64,000 nt of DNA from positions 1,302,001 to 1,366,000 of the forward strand of contig NZ_JAJOZC010000001.1 in NCBI RefSeq assembly GCF_023701695.1. Direction: 5' to 3'. The notes under the pieces were generated by a model. That model did not search any database. It was given only the letters and a program-made list of their open reading frames with translations, and was not told the origin of the DNA. Numbering within the stretch: the stretch's first letter is position 1; each line of letters begins with the position of its first letter. Below, piece after piece: positions 8,717 to 17,480 of this stretch. This DNA comes from Streptomyces sp. RKAG290 (GTDB lineage Bacteria > Actinomycetota > Actinomycetes > Streptomycetales > Streptomycetaceae). The translations under genes were made by a program, and so were the position numbers.

Positions 8717-9604
8717 TCAGTGCTCGCGCGGCGCCGGCACCACTCGCTCCACCTCGGGGTGGACCACGAGCAGTTGACGCATGGCCGCTTCGGCACCCGC
8801 GGAGTCGCCGGACGCGAGGGCGTCGACGATGCGCGCGTGGTGGCCGAGCGATGCCTCATTGGGGCGGTCACAACCGGTAACCGGCCCGCCGGAGACCTGC
8901 AGGGCGGCGGAAACGATGCCGGAGAGGTGCTCCAGCATGCGGTTGCCGGCGGCCTGGATCAACAGGGCGTGGAACTCCACGTCGGCCCGGGCACACGTGA
9001 TCACGTCACCCTGTCCGAGCGCGTGCCCCATGATCTCGACCATGTCGGTAAGGCGCTGCTGAAGATCCTCACGGCCATGGCCTGCGGCCAGCCGGGCGGC
9101 GAGCGGCTCGATCGTCCACCGGAGCTCACCCAGCTCGCGGCGCTGATCGTCACGCTGCGGACCGAAGGCACGCCATTCGATGATGTCGGGATCGAGCAGG
9201 TTCCAGTCGCTGACGGGCCGGACCCTGGTGCCCACATTGGGCCTGGCACTGACCAGCCCCTTCGCCTCCAGCACACGCAGCGACTCCCGCACAACCGTGC
9301 GGGAGACCTCGAATCGCTGGCCGATCTCCTCCGGCACCAGGGGCCGGTCCGCACCCAGGTCCCCGGAAACGATCATCTGTCCCAGCTGCTGAACAAGTTG
9401 GCCGTGCAGGCCGCGGCCACGGCTGGCCGATCCCCGCCGGCCCACCCGGCCGAGCTCGTTGTCGGGACCGCTCCAGGAACGACTGGCGGCACGCTCGCCG
9501 GCCGGCGCCTCCGCGTAGCTGTAGCGGTCGAGTTCGCCCGGGCCGGCGAGGCCGGAGTCGGCGGAGCGGGCGGCGGTCATCATGGTGTGCGCAAGGGTAC
9601 TCAC
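8717..9604 (-). CDS. whiH: GntR/FadR-family sporulation regulator WhiH
   Basis: 295 residues from the GTG at 9604 (STLAHTMMTAARSADSG); AAAGGA lies just upstream, though its spacing is short. A variable 75-residue N-terminus precedes the winged helix-turn-helix (LVPEEIGQRFEVSRTVVRES) and an FCD ligand/metal-binding domain with conserved histidines (FHALLIQAAGN, LGHHARIVDAL). FadR-type regulators respond to small carboxylates. Position next to hrdB and the FCD architecture match the developmental gene whiH of S. coelicolor, needed for sporulation septation in aerial hyphae. The upstream sigma-WhiG-like element (9697-9704) supports this. Gene identity is by recalled synteny, not alignment. Confidence 0.88.
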   Translation of the reverse strand: MSTLAHTMMTAARSADSGLAGPGELDRYSYAEAPAGERAASRSWSGPDNELGRVGRRGSASRGRGLHGQLVQQLGQMIVSGDLGADRPLVPEEIGQRFEVSRTVVRESLRVLEAKGLVSARPNVGTRVRPVSDWNLLDPDIIEWRAFGPQRDDQRRELGELRWTIEPLAARLAAGHGREDLQQRLTDMVEIMGHALGQGDVITCARADVEFHALLIQAAGNRMLEHLSGIVSAALQVSGGPVTGCDRPNEASLGHHARIVDALASGDSAGAEAAMRQLLVVHPEVERVVPAPREH

Positions 9605-9696
9605 GCATCCTTTGTCGGCGCGGCTCAGCCGCCCCTTGAGGTCTTTGGTGAAAAGCACACGAAAGGGTGATCGGCACCCGCCTCTCAATTGACGCC

Positions 9697-9704
9697 TTAT
9701 CGGT
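9697..9704 (-). promoter_or_regulatory. Candidate sigma-WhiG-type -10 element of whiH
   Basis: The minus strand reads ACCGATAA, 7 of 8 matches to the GCCGATAA -10 consensus of sporulation sigma factor WhiG, about 93 nt upstream of the whiH start. A TAAA -35 at the ideal spacing is not obvious. whiH of S. coelicolor is reported to be WhiG-dependent. Confidence 0.55.
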
Positions 9705-9736
9705 ATAAATAGGGCATTTCCAACGGAGTTATGAGA

Positions 9737-9761
9737 CTCAAGGGGGTCCGACACCCTTGAG
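9737..9761 (-). terminator. Hairpin after the ABC fusion gene
   Basis: 8-bp stem (CTCAAGGG/CCCTTGAG, 9737-9744 with 9754-9761), 3 nt beyond the stop codon of the ABC gene. Confidence 0.65.
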
Positions 9762-9764
9762 CGA

Positions 9765-11588
9765 TCACCAACGCACCCTGCCGCGAAGGCTGGTGAACAG
9801 ATACGCACAGATGAGGACCGACAACGACAAGGTCAGTGCGGTCCCCACGGGATGCGCCACGACCCGCATCGCGGCCAGCACCCACCGGTCCGTCTCATGC
9901 GGCCACTGCAGCCACGCCAGATCCCGCAGCCGGCCCGGAAGACCGGTCATCGAACGGGCGGTCGGCGCCTTCGGCATCCTCTGGACGAGCGGAACCATCA
10001 GCACCGGCACGGCGAGTACCGCGGCGACACCCGCCGCGGTCACCCGGAAGACCCCGGCGGCCAGCAGCCCGGCCCAGGCACAGCCGACGGTCAGGCCCGA
10101 CCAACTCACGGCCAGCGAAAACACGTTCGGCGGAATCCGGGTCAAGTCAGCGCCGTAGAAAAGGCGGAGTGACGCCGCGGAGGCCAGTACGACAAGCAGT
10201 GCGAGCAGCAGCGCCACGCCCGCGGACACGGCCAGTTTGGCCACCAGGAGACCGAGGCGGCGGGGGACGGTGCCGCGGCCCGCCGCGAGCGCCGGGTAGC
10301 GGAATTCGTCACCGAAGGAAAGCGCGCCGAGCAGCCCGGCGCCGAGTGCCGCGGGCGGCAGCGGGAGCAGGGAGGGCCAGGCGGCGAGCACGTTCGGCAG
10401 CGGCGTACGCCCGTTGCGGGCGAGCAGGACCGAGATCCCGGCCGAGGCGACCAGGGCGATGACCATGATCAAGGTCGTGGTCCTGGTCCCGAAGAGACGG
10501 CGCAGTTCGTAACGCACCGGCCGCAGCGGGCCGCGGGCCGGACGCCGCCTGATCGGCGGCGGAAGGTCCGGCCCGGTCGGACCGGTGGCCGGACGCCGTG
10601 CGGGCCCACTCCCGTCACCGGCGGCCTCGGACGTGACGCCTCCGGGAGTCTCGTCTCCGGGAACGCCGGGTTCAGAAATGCCGTGGCCGGGGACGCCATG
10701 GCCGGCGAACGGGCCTGCGTCGCCGATCTCGTCGGCGAGCTGATGGACGGGAAGTCCGTGACGGAACGCCGCGTCGCCGATCTCCGCACAACTGCTGCCG
10801 TACACGGAGAGACGGCTCCTGCTCGCCTCGGTGACGACCTCCACGGAGCGCCGGGCCGCTCGCGCCTCACGGCTGACGACAGCGGCGAGGCGGGCGGCGT
10901 GCGGGGAACGCACCGCGACACGGGGGCGCAGTCGGGTCCGGGAGAAGTCGGCGACGCCCTGGTCCGCGACCACTCGTCCCCTGTCGATGGTCACCACATG
11001 GCCCGCCGACCGTGCGGCCTCCTTGGGATCGCCGGTGGTGAACAGGACGGTGCCGCCCCGGGCGGCGTGCGACTCCAGCACCCCGTGCAGCCAGCCGGCC
11101 TCCCGGGTGGTGAGGCCTTCCGCGGGTTCGTCGAGGATGAGTGTGTGCGGATCACCGAGCATCGCGGACGCGAGGGCCAGCCTGCGGTCCATACCGAGGG
11201 AGAGCGTGCCGATGCGCTGGTCCCCGAGCCCGGCGAGGCCGACGGTTTCGAGCAGTTCGTCGGCCCGGGACGCCGGTACCCCTGCCGCGGCGCAGAGCAT
11301 GCGCAGCTGCCCGCGGGCGGTACGGACCGGATGGCCCGGCACGTCACCGAGCAGGACCCCCACCTCGCGCGCGGGCTGCGCCACGCGGTGCAGCGGTCTG
11401 CCTCGGAAGTAGGTGATCCCCCGGCCCGGCTCGAGTTCGAGCATCAGCCGCAGGGCTTCGGTCTTGCCGGAGCCCGGTGCGCCCAGAAGAGCGGTGACGC
11501 AGCCGGAACCGGCTTCGAACGTGAGGTCGTCCACGGCGGGCGGAAGACCGCGGTGGCGGGCGCTGGTGAGTCCGATGGCCTGGAGCAT
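9765..11588 (-). CDS. ABC transporter, ATP-binding domain fused to permease
   Basis: 607 residues from the ATG at 11588. Residues 1-220 are a complete ABC ATPase: Walker A GAPGSGKT, signature TLSLGM, Walker B TLILDEP, switch His in VLFTTGD-adjacent sequence. A 120-residue linker rich in Gly/Pro (repeats such as HGVPGHGISEPGVPGDETP) leads to about six membrane helices in the C-terminal third (TTLIMVIALVASAGISVLLA ... LTLSLSVLICAYLF). The layout is an ABC-2-type exporter half with its ATPase in one chain. Substrate unknown. It is conserved beside whiH in streptomycetes; no operon partner is present. Confidence 0.85.
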   Translation of the reverse strand: MLQAIGLTSARHRGLPPAVDDLTFEAGSGCVTALLGAPGSGKTEALRLMLELEPGRGITYFRGRPLHRVAQPAREVGVLLGDVPGHPVRTARGQLRMLCAAAGVPASRADELLETVGLAGLGDQRIGTLSLGMDRRLALASAMLGDPHTLILDEPAEGLTTREAGWLHGVLESHAARGGTVLFTTGDPKEAARSAGHVVTIDRGRVVADQGVADFSRTRLRPRVAVRSPHAARLAAVVSREARAARRSVEVVTEASRSRLSVYGSSCAEIGDAAFRHGLPVHQLADEIGDAGPFAGHGVPGHGISEPGVPGDETPGGVTSEAAGDGSGPARRPATGPTGPDLPPPIRRRPARGPLRPVRYELRRLFGTRTTTLIMVIALVASAGISVLLARNGRTPLPNVLAAWPSLLPLPPAALGAGLLGALSFGDEFRYPALAAGRGTVPRRLGLLVAKLAVSAGVALLLALLVVLASAASLRLFYGADLTRIPPNVFSLAVSWSGLTVGCAWAGLLAAGVFRVTAAGVAAVLAVPVLMVPLVQRMPKAPTARSMTGLPGRLRDLAWLQWPHETDRWVLAAMRVVAHPVGTALTLSLSVLICAYLFTSLRGRVRW

Positions 11589-11736
11589 CGCTTCTCTCGC
11601 AGGAGGTGAGACCGCTCGACAGCAGCGGGTACCGCAGCAAGATAACCCGACATATCCGACTTTTTGCGGAGCGTCGAATCTACGGCGCTCCGGCCGGCCC
11701 CGCACCTGGTCCCGCAATGGCCCCTGCAACCGGTAT

Positions 11737-11756
11737 CGATGCCCGCCCGGGCATCG
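11737..11756 (-). terminator. Hairpin after the Nudix gene
   Basis: 9-bp stem (CGATGCCCG/CGGGCATCG) with a 2-nt centre, 20 nt beyond the stop of the Nudix gene. Confidence 0.65.
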
Positions 11757-11775
11757 CGCTATCGCTGAAGCAGGA

Positions 11776-12540
11776 TCAGACCTCGGGCCGCAGCATCGGC
11801 GGATTGAGCACGGTGGCCGAGCCCGACCGGAAGAGCTGCGCGGGACGGCCGCCCTGCCTGGTGGTCGTGCCGCCGGCGGGTACCAGGAAGCCGGGGGTGC
11901 CCGTCACCTTGCGGTGGAAGTTCCTCGGGTCGAGCACTACGCCCCAGACCGCCTCGTACACCCTGCGCAGCTCCCCGACCGTGAACGCGGGCGGGCAGAA
12001 CGCGGTGGCCAGCGAGGAGTATTCGATCTTGGAGCGCGCCCGTTCCACTCCGTCGGCGAGGATCTGCGCGTGATCGAAGGCCAACGGCGCCCGGTGTTCA
12101 CCGTCCCGGCCGTAGCCGCCCTCCGGACCGAGCAGGTCACCGACGGGCGCCCAGCGCGCGCTGTTCGCGTCCCCGCCCGCCCGAGGTGCAGGCAGGTCAG
12201 GAGCCAGCGCCAGGTGGGCGACGCTGACGACGCGCATCCGGGGATCACGCCCCGGGTCCCCGTAGGTGGCGAGCTGCTCCAGGTGGGCGCCGTTCCCGGC
12301 GGCCGGGGCCGAAGGGTCGTGCGCGGAGAGCCCCGTCTCCTCGACGAGCTCACGCGCCGCGGCGGCGCCGAGGTCCTCGTCGGCCTTGACGAAGCCGCCG
12401 GGCAGTGCCCACCTGCCCTGGAAGGGCGACTCGCCCCGGCGCACCACCAGGGCGCAGAGCGCGTGACGGCGCACCGTGAGCACGACCAGGTCGACGGTGA
12501 CAGCGAAGGGCGGGAAGGTCGACGGGTCGTAGGGCGGCAT
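11776..12540 (-). CDS. Nudix hydrolase with NrtR-like C-terminal winged helix
   Basis: 254 residues from the ATG at 12540 (PPYDPSTFPPFAVTVD). No Shine-Dalgarno is present, but a TATGAT -10 ends 6 nt before the ATG, so a leaderless message starting at the ATG is likely. The Nudix box is intact (GFVKADEDLGAAAARELVEE, matching GX5EX7REUXEEXGU), so hydrolase activity on ADP-ribose-like substrates is possible. The C-terminal 90 residues (IEYSSLATAFCPPAFTVGEL, RNFHRKVTGTPGF) match the NrtR-type winged helix seen in NAD-metabolism repressors. It may be both enzyme and autoregulator; the palindrome at 12554-12568 inside its own promoter supports DNA binding. Confidence 0.85.
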   Translation of the reverse strand: MPPYDPSTFPPFAVTVDLVVLTVRRHALCALVVRRGESPFQGRWALPGGFVKADEDLGAAAARELVEETGLSAHDPSAPAAGNGAHLEQLATYGDPGRDPRMRVVSVAHLALAPDLPAPRAGGDANSARWAPVGDLLGPEGGYGRDGEHRAPLAFDHAQILADGVERARSKIEYSSLATAFCPPAFTVGELRRVYEAVWGVVLDPRNFHRKVTGTPGFLVPAGGTTTRQGGRPAQLFRSGSATVLNPPMLRPEV

Positions 12541-12546
12541 GTCGTG

Positions 12547-12570
12547 ATCATAGTCGTCTGCCTGACGATA
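12547..12570 (-). promoter_or_regulatory. Leaderless promoter with palindromic operator of the Nudix/NrtR-like gene
   Basis: The minus strand has -10 TATGAT (12547-12552), then CACGAC and the ATG. Immediately upstream lies the inverted repeat TCGTC-N5-GACGA (12554-12568) in a TATCGTCA...ACGACTA context, inside the -35/-10 spacer. That is the classic place for a repressor site. Autoregulation is inferred from the NrtR-like C-terminus. Confidence 0.6.
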
Positions 12571-12854
12571 AACACTCCCTTCGTCGCGCTCTTCGTCCGT
12601 CACCGCACCGGCCGGGACTCGCCTCCGCCGCGCCACGACCCGCCCTCGAGTGCGCGGTCACCGACACCCCTCCTGCACCGCCACCCCGCGTCCGCTGACC
12701 GCCGCCCCGTCCGGTCGCGTCCCCGCCCGCCCCGCACAACGGCCAGGCTGCCGGCGACCGCCCGAGGCGGCCCGGCCCCGGCCACCTGCCCGACCACCGC
12801 GGTTCGCAGCCGTGCGCCCGGCCTGTACGTACTGCCATCACGTGCCTGGAGGCC

Positions 12855-12908
12855 GTCGCGGTCGCAGTCGCAGTCGCGGTCGCAGTCGCAGTCGCAGTCG
12901 CAGTCGAG
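12855..12908. repeat. GTCGCA hexanucleotide tandem array (9 units)
   Basis: Nine head-to-tail hexamers: six GTCGCA, two GTCGCG and a last GTCGAG, over 54 bp. They lie downstream of the DUF4192 stop. The surrounding 12541-12928 stretch (388 bp) holds no gene I can support. Confidence 0.9.
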
Positions 12909-12928
12909 GACCCCGTACCGCACAGACC

Positions 12929-14230
12929 TCACCGACCGGTCCTGGACCCGCGGCGCCCCTGGGCCCGCGACTGTCCGGCCCTTCGTCGACCGGTTGCCGT
13001 TCCGGGCCTGACCGAGCCCTGCGGCGTCCTGCGCCGCCCGACTGCCTGCGCCCGTGCGGAACGGGCCCCCGCGACCCGTTCCGCACGGTGACCGCGCCGT
13101 ACCGTCCGCGTGCCGCGCTCACCGCGCAGGCAGCGTCGCAGCGTCTCCGGATCGAGGCCCTGATTGCATGCCTCGTGCAGGAGCTGGGCGAAGGTGTACG
13201 CGGGGTCCAGTCGCAGGGCGAGGCCCAGCGCGACCCGCGCAGCCGGTTCGTCGCCGGTGGACCACGCGACCCAGCCGGCCAGCGTGAGCGGGGCCGCCGC
13301 GTGTTCCTCGTAGGGCGGGACACAGCGGCGGGCCAGCGCCCGCCACAGCCGCAGTGCGGACTGCGCCTCGGGTCCTTCCATCCATTCCGCGGCCCGGTCC
13401 CGGGTCTCCCGGTCCTGGAGACCGAGAATCACCGCGGCCGCCTCCTCGTCGCTGATCAGCCGGTCGTCGTTGAGGTCGGCCAGCGAGGGCACGGCCGCCG
13501 GCGCCTGCCCGAGGCGCTTCATGAGCCGCCGGGCGAGCTTCAGGGTCGAGCCGCCGACCTCCCTGCGGCTCTCCTCCTCCAGGAGCTTCGGCACCAGCGC
13601 GGCACCTGCCGAGTCGAGGGCCTGCTGCTGTTCCTTACCCGTCGTGGTCGTCAGGGGCGCCAGCCTCGCCTCCATCTCACGCAGCGATCCCCGTACCTGG
13701 ATGCCGGCGTAGGTCGCTGCCGCCGCCATCACCGAGGTGCCGGGCATGGCCAGCGGATTACCTTCGGCCGGGCAGCAGCGGGCATCGGGGCAGCAGTAGG
13801 ACCAGTAGCGGTTGTCGGAGATGCAGAGCGCTTCGAGCACCGGTACGTCCAGGTCACCGCAGGCGGTCCGCAGGCGCTGGGCGAAGGGCCGCAGGCGCTC
13901 CATGGTCCCGTTGCCGGTCTCGCCGTCGGCCGGGTCCTGGCAGAGGAAGATGACGATCGCGTCCGGCCGGCCGCCGCGCCGTTCGCTCCCCTTGATCAGG
14001 CACTCGGCGAGCTGCTCGGCGACCGACGGCCATTCCTGCGCGGACTGTGGAATGCCGAGCCTGAGCCGCCCGCCGAAGCGGCCACGGCCGCCGTGCAGGG
14101 CCACCATGACCACGCTGTCGTTCGGATGGAATCCCATGAGGTACGGGAGGGCGTCAGCCAGCTCGGCCGGGCCTCGCAGGGTGATCTGCTGCTCGTCGGA
14201 CGGTCCGGTGGATTCGTGGTGCTTGTTCAT
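12929..14230 (-). CDS. DUF4192 domain protein
   Basis: 433 residues from the ATG at 14230. The body ([26 protein letters not shown] near residue 20, then [12 protein letters not shown] and [20 protein letters not shown]) matches the actinobacterial DUF4192 family, whose function is unknown. The cysteine cluster CCPDARCCP suggests a metal or redox site. The last ~50 residues are an Arg/Gly/Ala-rich tail that runs through a strong hairpin at 13052-13088, so the true C-terminus may lie near 13090. The gene is divergent from the RecQ-family helicase and shares with it the palindrome at 14269-14291. Confidence 0.8.
   Translation of the reverse strand: MNKHHESTGPSDEQQITLRGPAELADALPYLMGFHPNDSVVMVALHGGRGRFGGRLRLGIPQSAQEWPSVAEQLAECLIKGSERRGGRPDAIVIFLCQDPADGETGNGTMERLRPFAQRLRTACGDLDVPVLEALCISDNRYWSYCCPDARCCPAEGNPLAMPGTSVMAAAATYAGIQVRGSLREMEARLAPLTTTTGKEQQQALDSAGAALVPKLLEEESRREVGGSTLKLARRLMKRLGQAPAAVPSLADLNDDRLISDEEAAAVILGLQDRETRDRAAEWMEGPEAQSALRLWRALARRCVPPYEEHAAAPLTLAGWVAWSTGDEPAARVALGLALRLDPAYTFAQLLHEACNQGLDPETLRRCLRGERGTRTVRRGHRAERVAGARSARAQAVGRRRTPQGSVRPGTATGRRRAGQSRAQGRRGSRTGR
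13052..13088 (-). terminator. Strong hairpin within the predicted 3' end of the DUF4192 gene
   Basis: Perfect 14-bp stem (13052-13065 with 13075-13088) and a 9-nt loop. It looks like a transcription terminator but lies inside the annotated reading frame, which casts doubt on the distal ~160 nt of that frame. Confidence 0.7.
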
Positions 14231-14268
14231 GGCATGACCGTCTCGTGCCCGGCGAGAATCCGCGACCC

Positions 14269-14291
14269 CCTGTGGATAACTTATCCACAGG
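14269..14291. promoter_or_regulatory. Perfect palindrome of two inverted DnaA-box-like 9-mers
   Basis: TGTGGATAA (14271-14279), a central C, and TTATCCACA (14281-14289), extended by CC/GG on both sides to an odd-length 23-nt palindrome. TTATCCACA is the high-affinity E. coli DnaA box; the usual Streptomyces box is TTGTCCACA. It lies in the 111-bp gap between the divergent DUF4192 and recQ-like genes, 51 nt before the recQ-like start. It may be a DnaA site or an operator for another regulator. Confidence 0.75.
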
Positions 14292-14341
14292 CGCCGCGCG
14301 GCCGTTCGTGGTTTGTCGTACCCATCGGGTTGCATGGGGTC

Positions 14342-16513
14342 ATGACCAACGCAGACCGCGCAGAGCTCAGGGCTTCGGCCGATTCCGTACTGGCCCGACT
14401 CGTCGGGGACGCCTCCGGCACCGCCCGGCTGCGTGAGGACCAGTGGCGGGCCATCGAGGCGCTGGTCGCCGACAAGCGCAGGGCACTGGTCGTCCAGCGG
14501 ACCGGCTGGGGCAAGTCCGCCGTGTATTTCGTCGCCACCTCGCTGCTGCGCGCGCAGGGCAGTGGGCCGACCGTGATCGTCTCGCCGCTGCTGGCACTGA
14601 TGCGCAACCAGGTCGCGGCCGCGGCCCGGGCCGGGATCAGCGCCCGCACGATCAATTCGTCCAACACCGAGGAGTGGGACACCGTCCAGGCCGAGGTGGC
14701 CGCCGGAGAGGTGGATGTGCTGCTGGTCAGCCCCGAGCGCCTCAACAATCCCGACTTCCGGGACCAGGTCCTGCCCAGGCTCGCCGCCGCGACCGGGCTG
14801 CTCGTGGTCGACGAGGCGCACTGCATCTCCGACTGGGGCCATGACTTCCGGCCCGACTACCGGCGCCTTCGGACCATGCTTGCCGATCTGCCCTCAGGCG
14901 TGCCGGTGCTCGCGACCACCGCCACGGCGAACGCCCGCGTGACCGCGGACGTCGCGGAGCAACTGGGCACCGGCGCGGGTACGGACGCGCTGGTGCTGCG
15001 CGGCCCGCTGGACCGGGAGAGCCTGAGCCTCAGCGTGCTGCAACTGCCCAACGCCGCGCACCGGCTGGCATGGCTCGGTGATCACCTCAAGGATCTGCCC
15101 GGCTCGGGAATCATCTACACCCTGACGGTCGCGGCGGCCGAGGAAATCACCGCCTATCTCCGTCAGTGCGGACACACCGTCGCGTCGTACACCGGCCGCA
15201 CCGAGAACGCCGACCGGCAACAGGCGGAGGACGATCTGCTGGCCAACCGGGTCAAGGCCCTGGTGGCGACCTCCGCGCTCGGCATGGGATTCGACAAACC
15301 CGACCTCGGCTTCGTCGTGCACCTGGGGTCGCCCTCCTCCCCCATCGCCTACTACCAGCAGGTGGGACGCGCGGGTCGCGGTGTCGAGCACGCGGAGGTG
15401 CTGCTGCTGCCGGGCAAGGAGGACGAGGCTATCTGGCAGTACTTCGCCTCGGTCGCCTTCCCCCCGGAGGAGCAGGTCCGCCGCACCATCGACGCGCTCG
15501 CACAGGCGGGGCGCCCGCTCTCGCTGCCTGCCCTGGAACCGCTGGTCGACCTGCGGCGCACTCGCCTGGAGACCATGCTCAAGGTCCTCGACGTCGACGG
15601 GGCGGTCCGGCGGGTGAAGGGCGGCTGGATCGCCACGGGAGAGCCGTGGGTCTACGATTCCGAGCGCTACGCCTGGGTCGCCCGCCAACGGGCCGCCGAG
15701 CAGCAGGCGATGCGCGACTACGCCACCACGAGCGGCTGCCGGATGGAGTTCCTGCGCCGCCAGCTGGACGACGAGGAAGCGACCCCTTGCGGGCGCTGCG
15801 ACAACTGCGCCGGCGCCCGGTTCGACGAAGCGGTCTCCACGGCCGCGCTGGACACCGCTCGGGGCGAGCTCGGCAGGCCCGGCGTCGAGGTGGAACCCCG
15901 CAAGATGTGGCCGACCGGACTTGCCGCGGTGGGCGTCGACCTCAAGGGCCGTATCCCCGCGGGGGAACTGTCCGGCACCGGACGCGCGCTGGGAAGGCTG
16001 TCCGACATCGGCTGGGGCAACAGGCTGCGCCCCATGCTGGCCGCACAGGCCCCGGACGGACCGGTACCCGACGATGTGACCGACGCGGTGGTGACGGTCC
16101 TGGCCGACTGGGCCAAGGGGCCCGGCGGCTGGGCGCCGGGGGCCGTGGATGCCGTGCCCAGGCCGGTCGGTGTCGTCACCGTCGCCTCGCACAGCAGGCC
16201 CCAGCTCGTCCACTCCCTCGGCAGCCGTATCGCCGAGGTCGGGCGGATGCCCCTCCTGGGCAGCGTCGGGCATGCTCCGGGTGCCGACGGGGTCCGGATC
16301 TCGCAGACCAACAGCGCCCAGCGGGTCCGGGCGCTGCACGAGATGCTCGTCGTGGGGCCCGAGTTGACGGAGGCCCTGGCTCAGGCGCACGGCCCGGTAC
16401 TGCTCGTGGATGATCTCTCGGACACCGGCTGGACCCTCGCCGTGGCGGCCAGGCTGCTGCGACGGGCCGGAGCGGAGGGAGTGTTTCCGCTGGTCCTCGC
16501 TGTTCAGGCGTGA
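14342..16513 (+). CDS. RecQ-family ATP-dependent DNA helicase with C-terminal phosphoribosyltransferase-like domain
   Basis: 723 residues, ATG at 14342. Helicase motifs: [11 protein letters not shown] (Q-motif region), Walker A TGWGKS (54-59), DEAH (157-160), TTATAN (motif III), and motifs V/VI ([28 protein letters not shown]). A RecQ-type zinc site follows ([10 protein letters not shown] ... CGRCDNC). The last ~200 residues contain [13 protein letters not shown] and [14 protein letters not shown] (685-698), a PRPP-loop motif of type I phosphoribosyltransferases. RecQ helicases unwind 3'-5' in recombination and fork repair. The extra domain is not in E. coli RecQ; its activity is unknown. Confidence 0.92.
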   Translation: MTNADRAELRASADSVLARLVGDASGTARLREDQWRAIEALVADKRRALVVQRTGWGKSAVYFVATSLLRAQGSGPTVIVSPLLALMRNQVAAAARAGISARTINSSNTEEWDTVQAEVAAGEVDVLLVSPERLNNPDFRDQVLPRLAAATGLLVVDEAHCISDWGHDFRPDYRRLRTMLADLPSGVPVLATTATANARVTADVAEQLGTGAGTDALVLRGPLDRESLSLSVLQLPNAAHRLAWLGDHLKDLPGSGIIYTLTVAAAEEITAYLRQCGHTVASYTGRTENADRQQAEDDLLANRVKALVATSALGMGFDKPDLGFVVHLGSPSSPIAYYQQVGRAGRGVEHAEVLLLPGKEDEAIWQYFASVAFPPEEQVRRTIDALAQAGRPLSLPALEPLVDLRRTRLETMLKVLDVDGAVRRVKGGWIATGEPWVYDSERYAWVARQRAAEQQAMRDYATTSGCRMEFLRRQLDDEEATPCGRCDNCAGARFDEAVSTAALDTARGELGRPGVEVEPRKMWPTGLAAVGVDLKGRIPAGELSGTGRALGRLSDIGWGNRLRPMLAAQAPDGPVPDDVTDAVVTVLADWAKGPGGWAPGAVDAVPRPVGVVTVASHSRPQLVHSLGSRIAEVGRMPLLGSVGHAPGADGVRISQTNSAQRVRALHEMLVVGPELTEALAQAHGPVLLVDDLSDTGWTLAVAARLLRRAGAEGVFPLVLAVQA

Positions 16514-16731
16514 CGGATGGCGTCATCCGGGGTCCGACTGGGCAGGGATATCCGTGTCATTCCGGCTGATTACCGTCAGCTGCGCCAATTGCTCGTTGCC
16601 GCCCGCCGATACGCCAGGAAGAATTGAACTCGCTCCCCGCACGGTCCCTTTCGCGGCCCGGAAGGGCTGTGCCGCGGTGCGCCCTCACCCGACCCTGCCC
16701 GCATCGTGGGCGCGTATGCGAAGGGAGGACC

Positions 16732-17361
16732 GTGACCTTCGGATTCGCACCGTCCGCAGCCACATCGATGTCGCCAGCCACCGACTCCGCCAACCGCCTT
16801 GCCCGGATGCTCGAACCGGCCGAGTGGGCCGCGGCGGGCATACCGCTGCTGCGCAGTCCGCGCGAGGTCGTCAGCGGCCTGCACACCAGGCACCGGCCGA
16901 CTCCGGCGACCGCCGTCGTCGCCGTGCTCGATCACGAGGAACGCCTGACGGCCAGCGCCTCCTTCGCCCGTCGCTCGGTGACGGCGGACGGCTGGGAATT
17001 CCGTAACTCACTGCTGGCGCACCTGCGCCGGGTCATCCCGCACGATCTCCGCCGCCGCACACCCGTCCGCACCGCGGTACTTCTCTACTGCCGTGAGGGC
17101 GACGAGCGCTGGACGGAGGAGGACGGGGCGTGGATGTGGGGGCTCCGGGACGCCTGCACCCTGCACGGCCTGCGGTGCGGCGCGTACATCACGCTGACCC
17201 GAGGCGGCTGGCAGGTGCTGGGTGAGGGCCGCGGCGGCCGCCGGCCCAACTCCACGTCGCAGCCGGCCGCCCTCGCCGACACCGCGCTCGACCATGATCC
17301 GGCCCCGCTGCGTTCCGGCGGCGGTGCGGCGCAGGCTCTGCACCGCAGCGCGGCGCGCTGA
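16732..17361 (+). CDS. Conserved hypothetical protein (streptomycete)
   Basis: 209 residues from the GTG at 16732, chosen for the strong GGGAGG 3 nt upstream; longer upstream readings are Arg/Pro-rich shadows. The central part (WAAAGIPLLRSPREVVSGLH, VVAVLDHEERLTASASFARR, RTAVLLYCREGDERWTEEDGAWMWGL) looks globular, with alternating hydrophobic strands. The C-terminal 40 residues are low complexity. There are no membrane segments, signal peptide or motif I recognise. It lies downstream of the helicase in the same orientation with a 218-bp gap, so it probably has its own promoter. Confidence 0.65.
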   Translation: MTFGFAPSAATSMSPATDSANRLARMLEPAEWAAAGIPLLRSPREVVSGLHTRHRPTPATAVVAVLDHEERLTASASFARRSVTADGWEFRNSLLAHLRRVIPHDLRRRTPVRTAVLLYCREGDERWTEEDGAWMWGLRDACTLHGLRCGAYITLTRGGWQVLGEGRGGRRPNSTSQPAALADTALDHDPAPLRSGGGAAQALHRSAAR

Positions 17362-17376
17362 AACCGGACGGACACG

Positions 17377-17454
17377 GCCACCCTCGCGGGCAGGCCCGGC
17401 CGCCCTTGCGGGCAGGCCCGGTCGTGGGCCCGGCCGCCCTTGCGGGCAGCCGGG
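17377..17454. repeat. Three imperfect GC-rich repeats with hairpin potential
   Basis: Units of about 22 nt with the core GCCCTTGCGGGCAG (first copy ACCCTCGCGGGCAG) recur at 17377, 17398 and 17432. Each GCCC-TTGC-GGGC core can fold. They lie between convergent genes and probably act as a terminator cluster. Confidence 0.7.
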
Positions 17455-17480
17455 TCACCACAGGCCTGCGTGCGGTGCGG

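Noticed and set aside
12650..14341. Long N-terminal extension of the RecQ-type gene
   Set aside because: It runs antisense through DUF4192 and the GTCGCA array; the real start at 14342 is directly followed by conserved helicase sequence.
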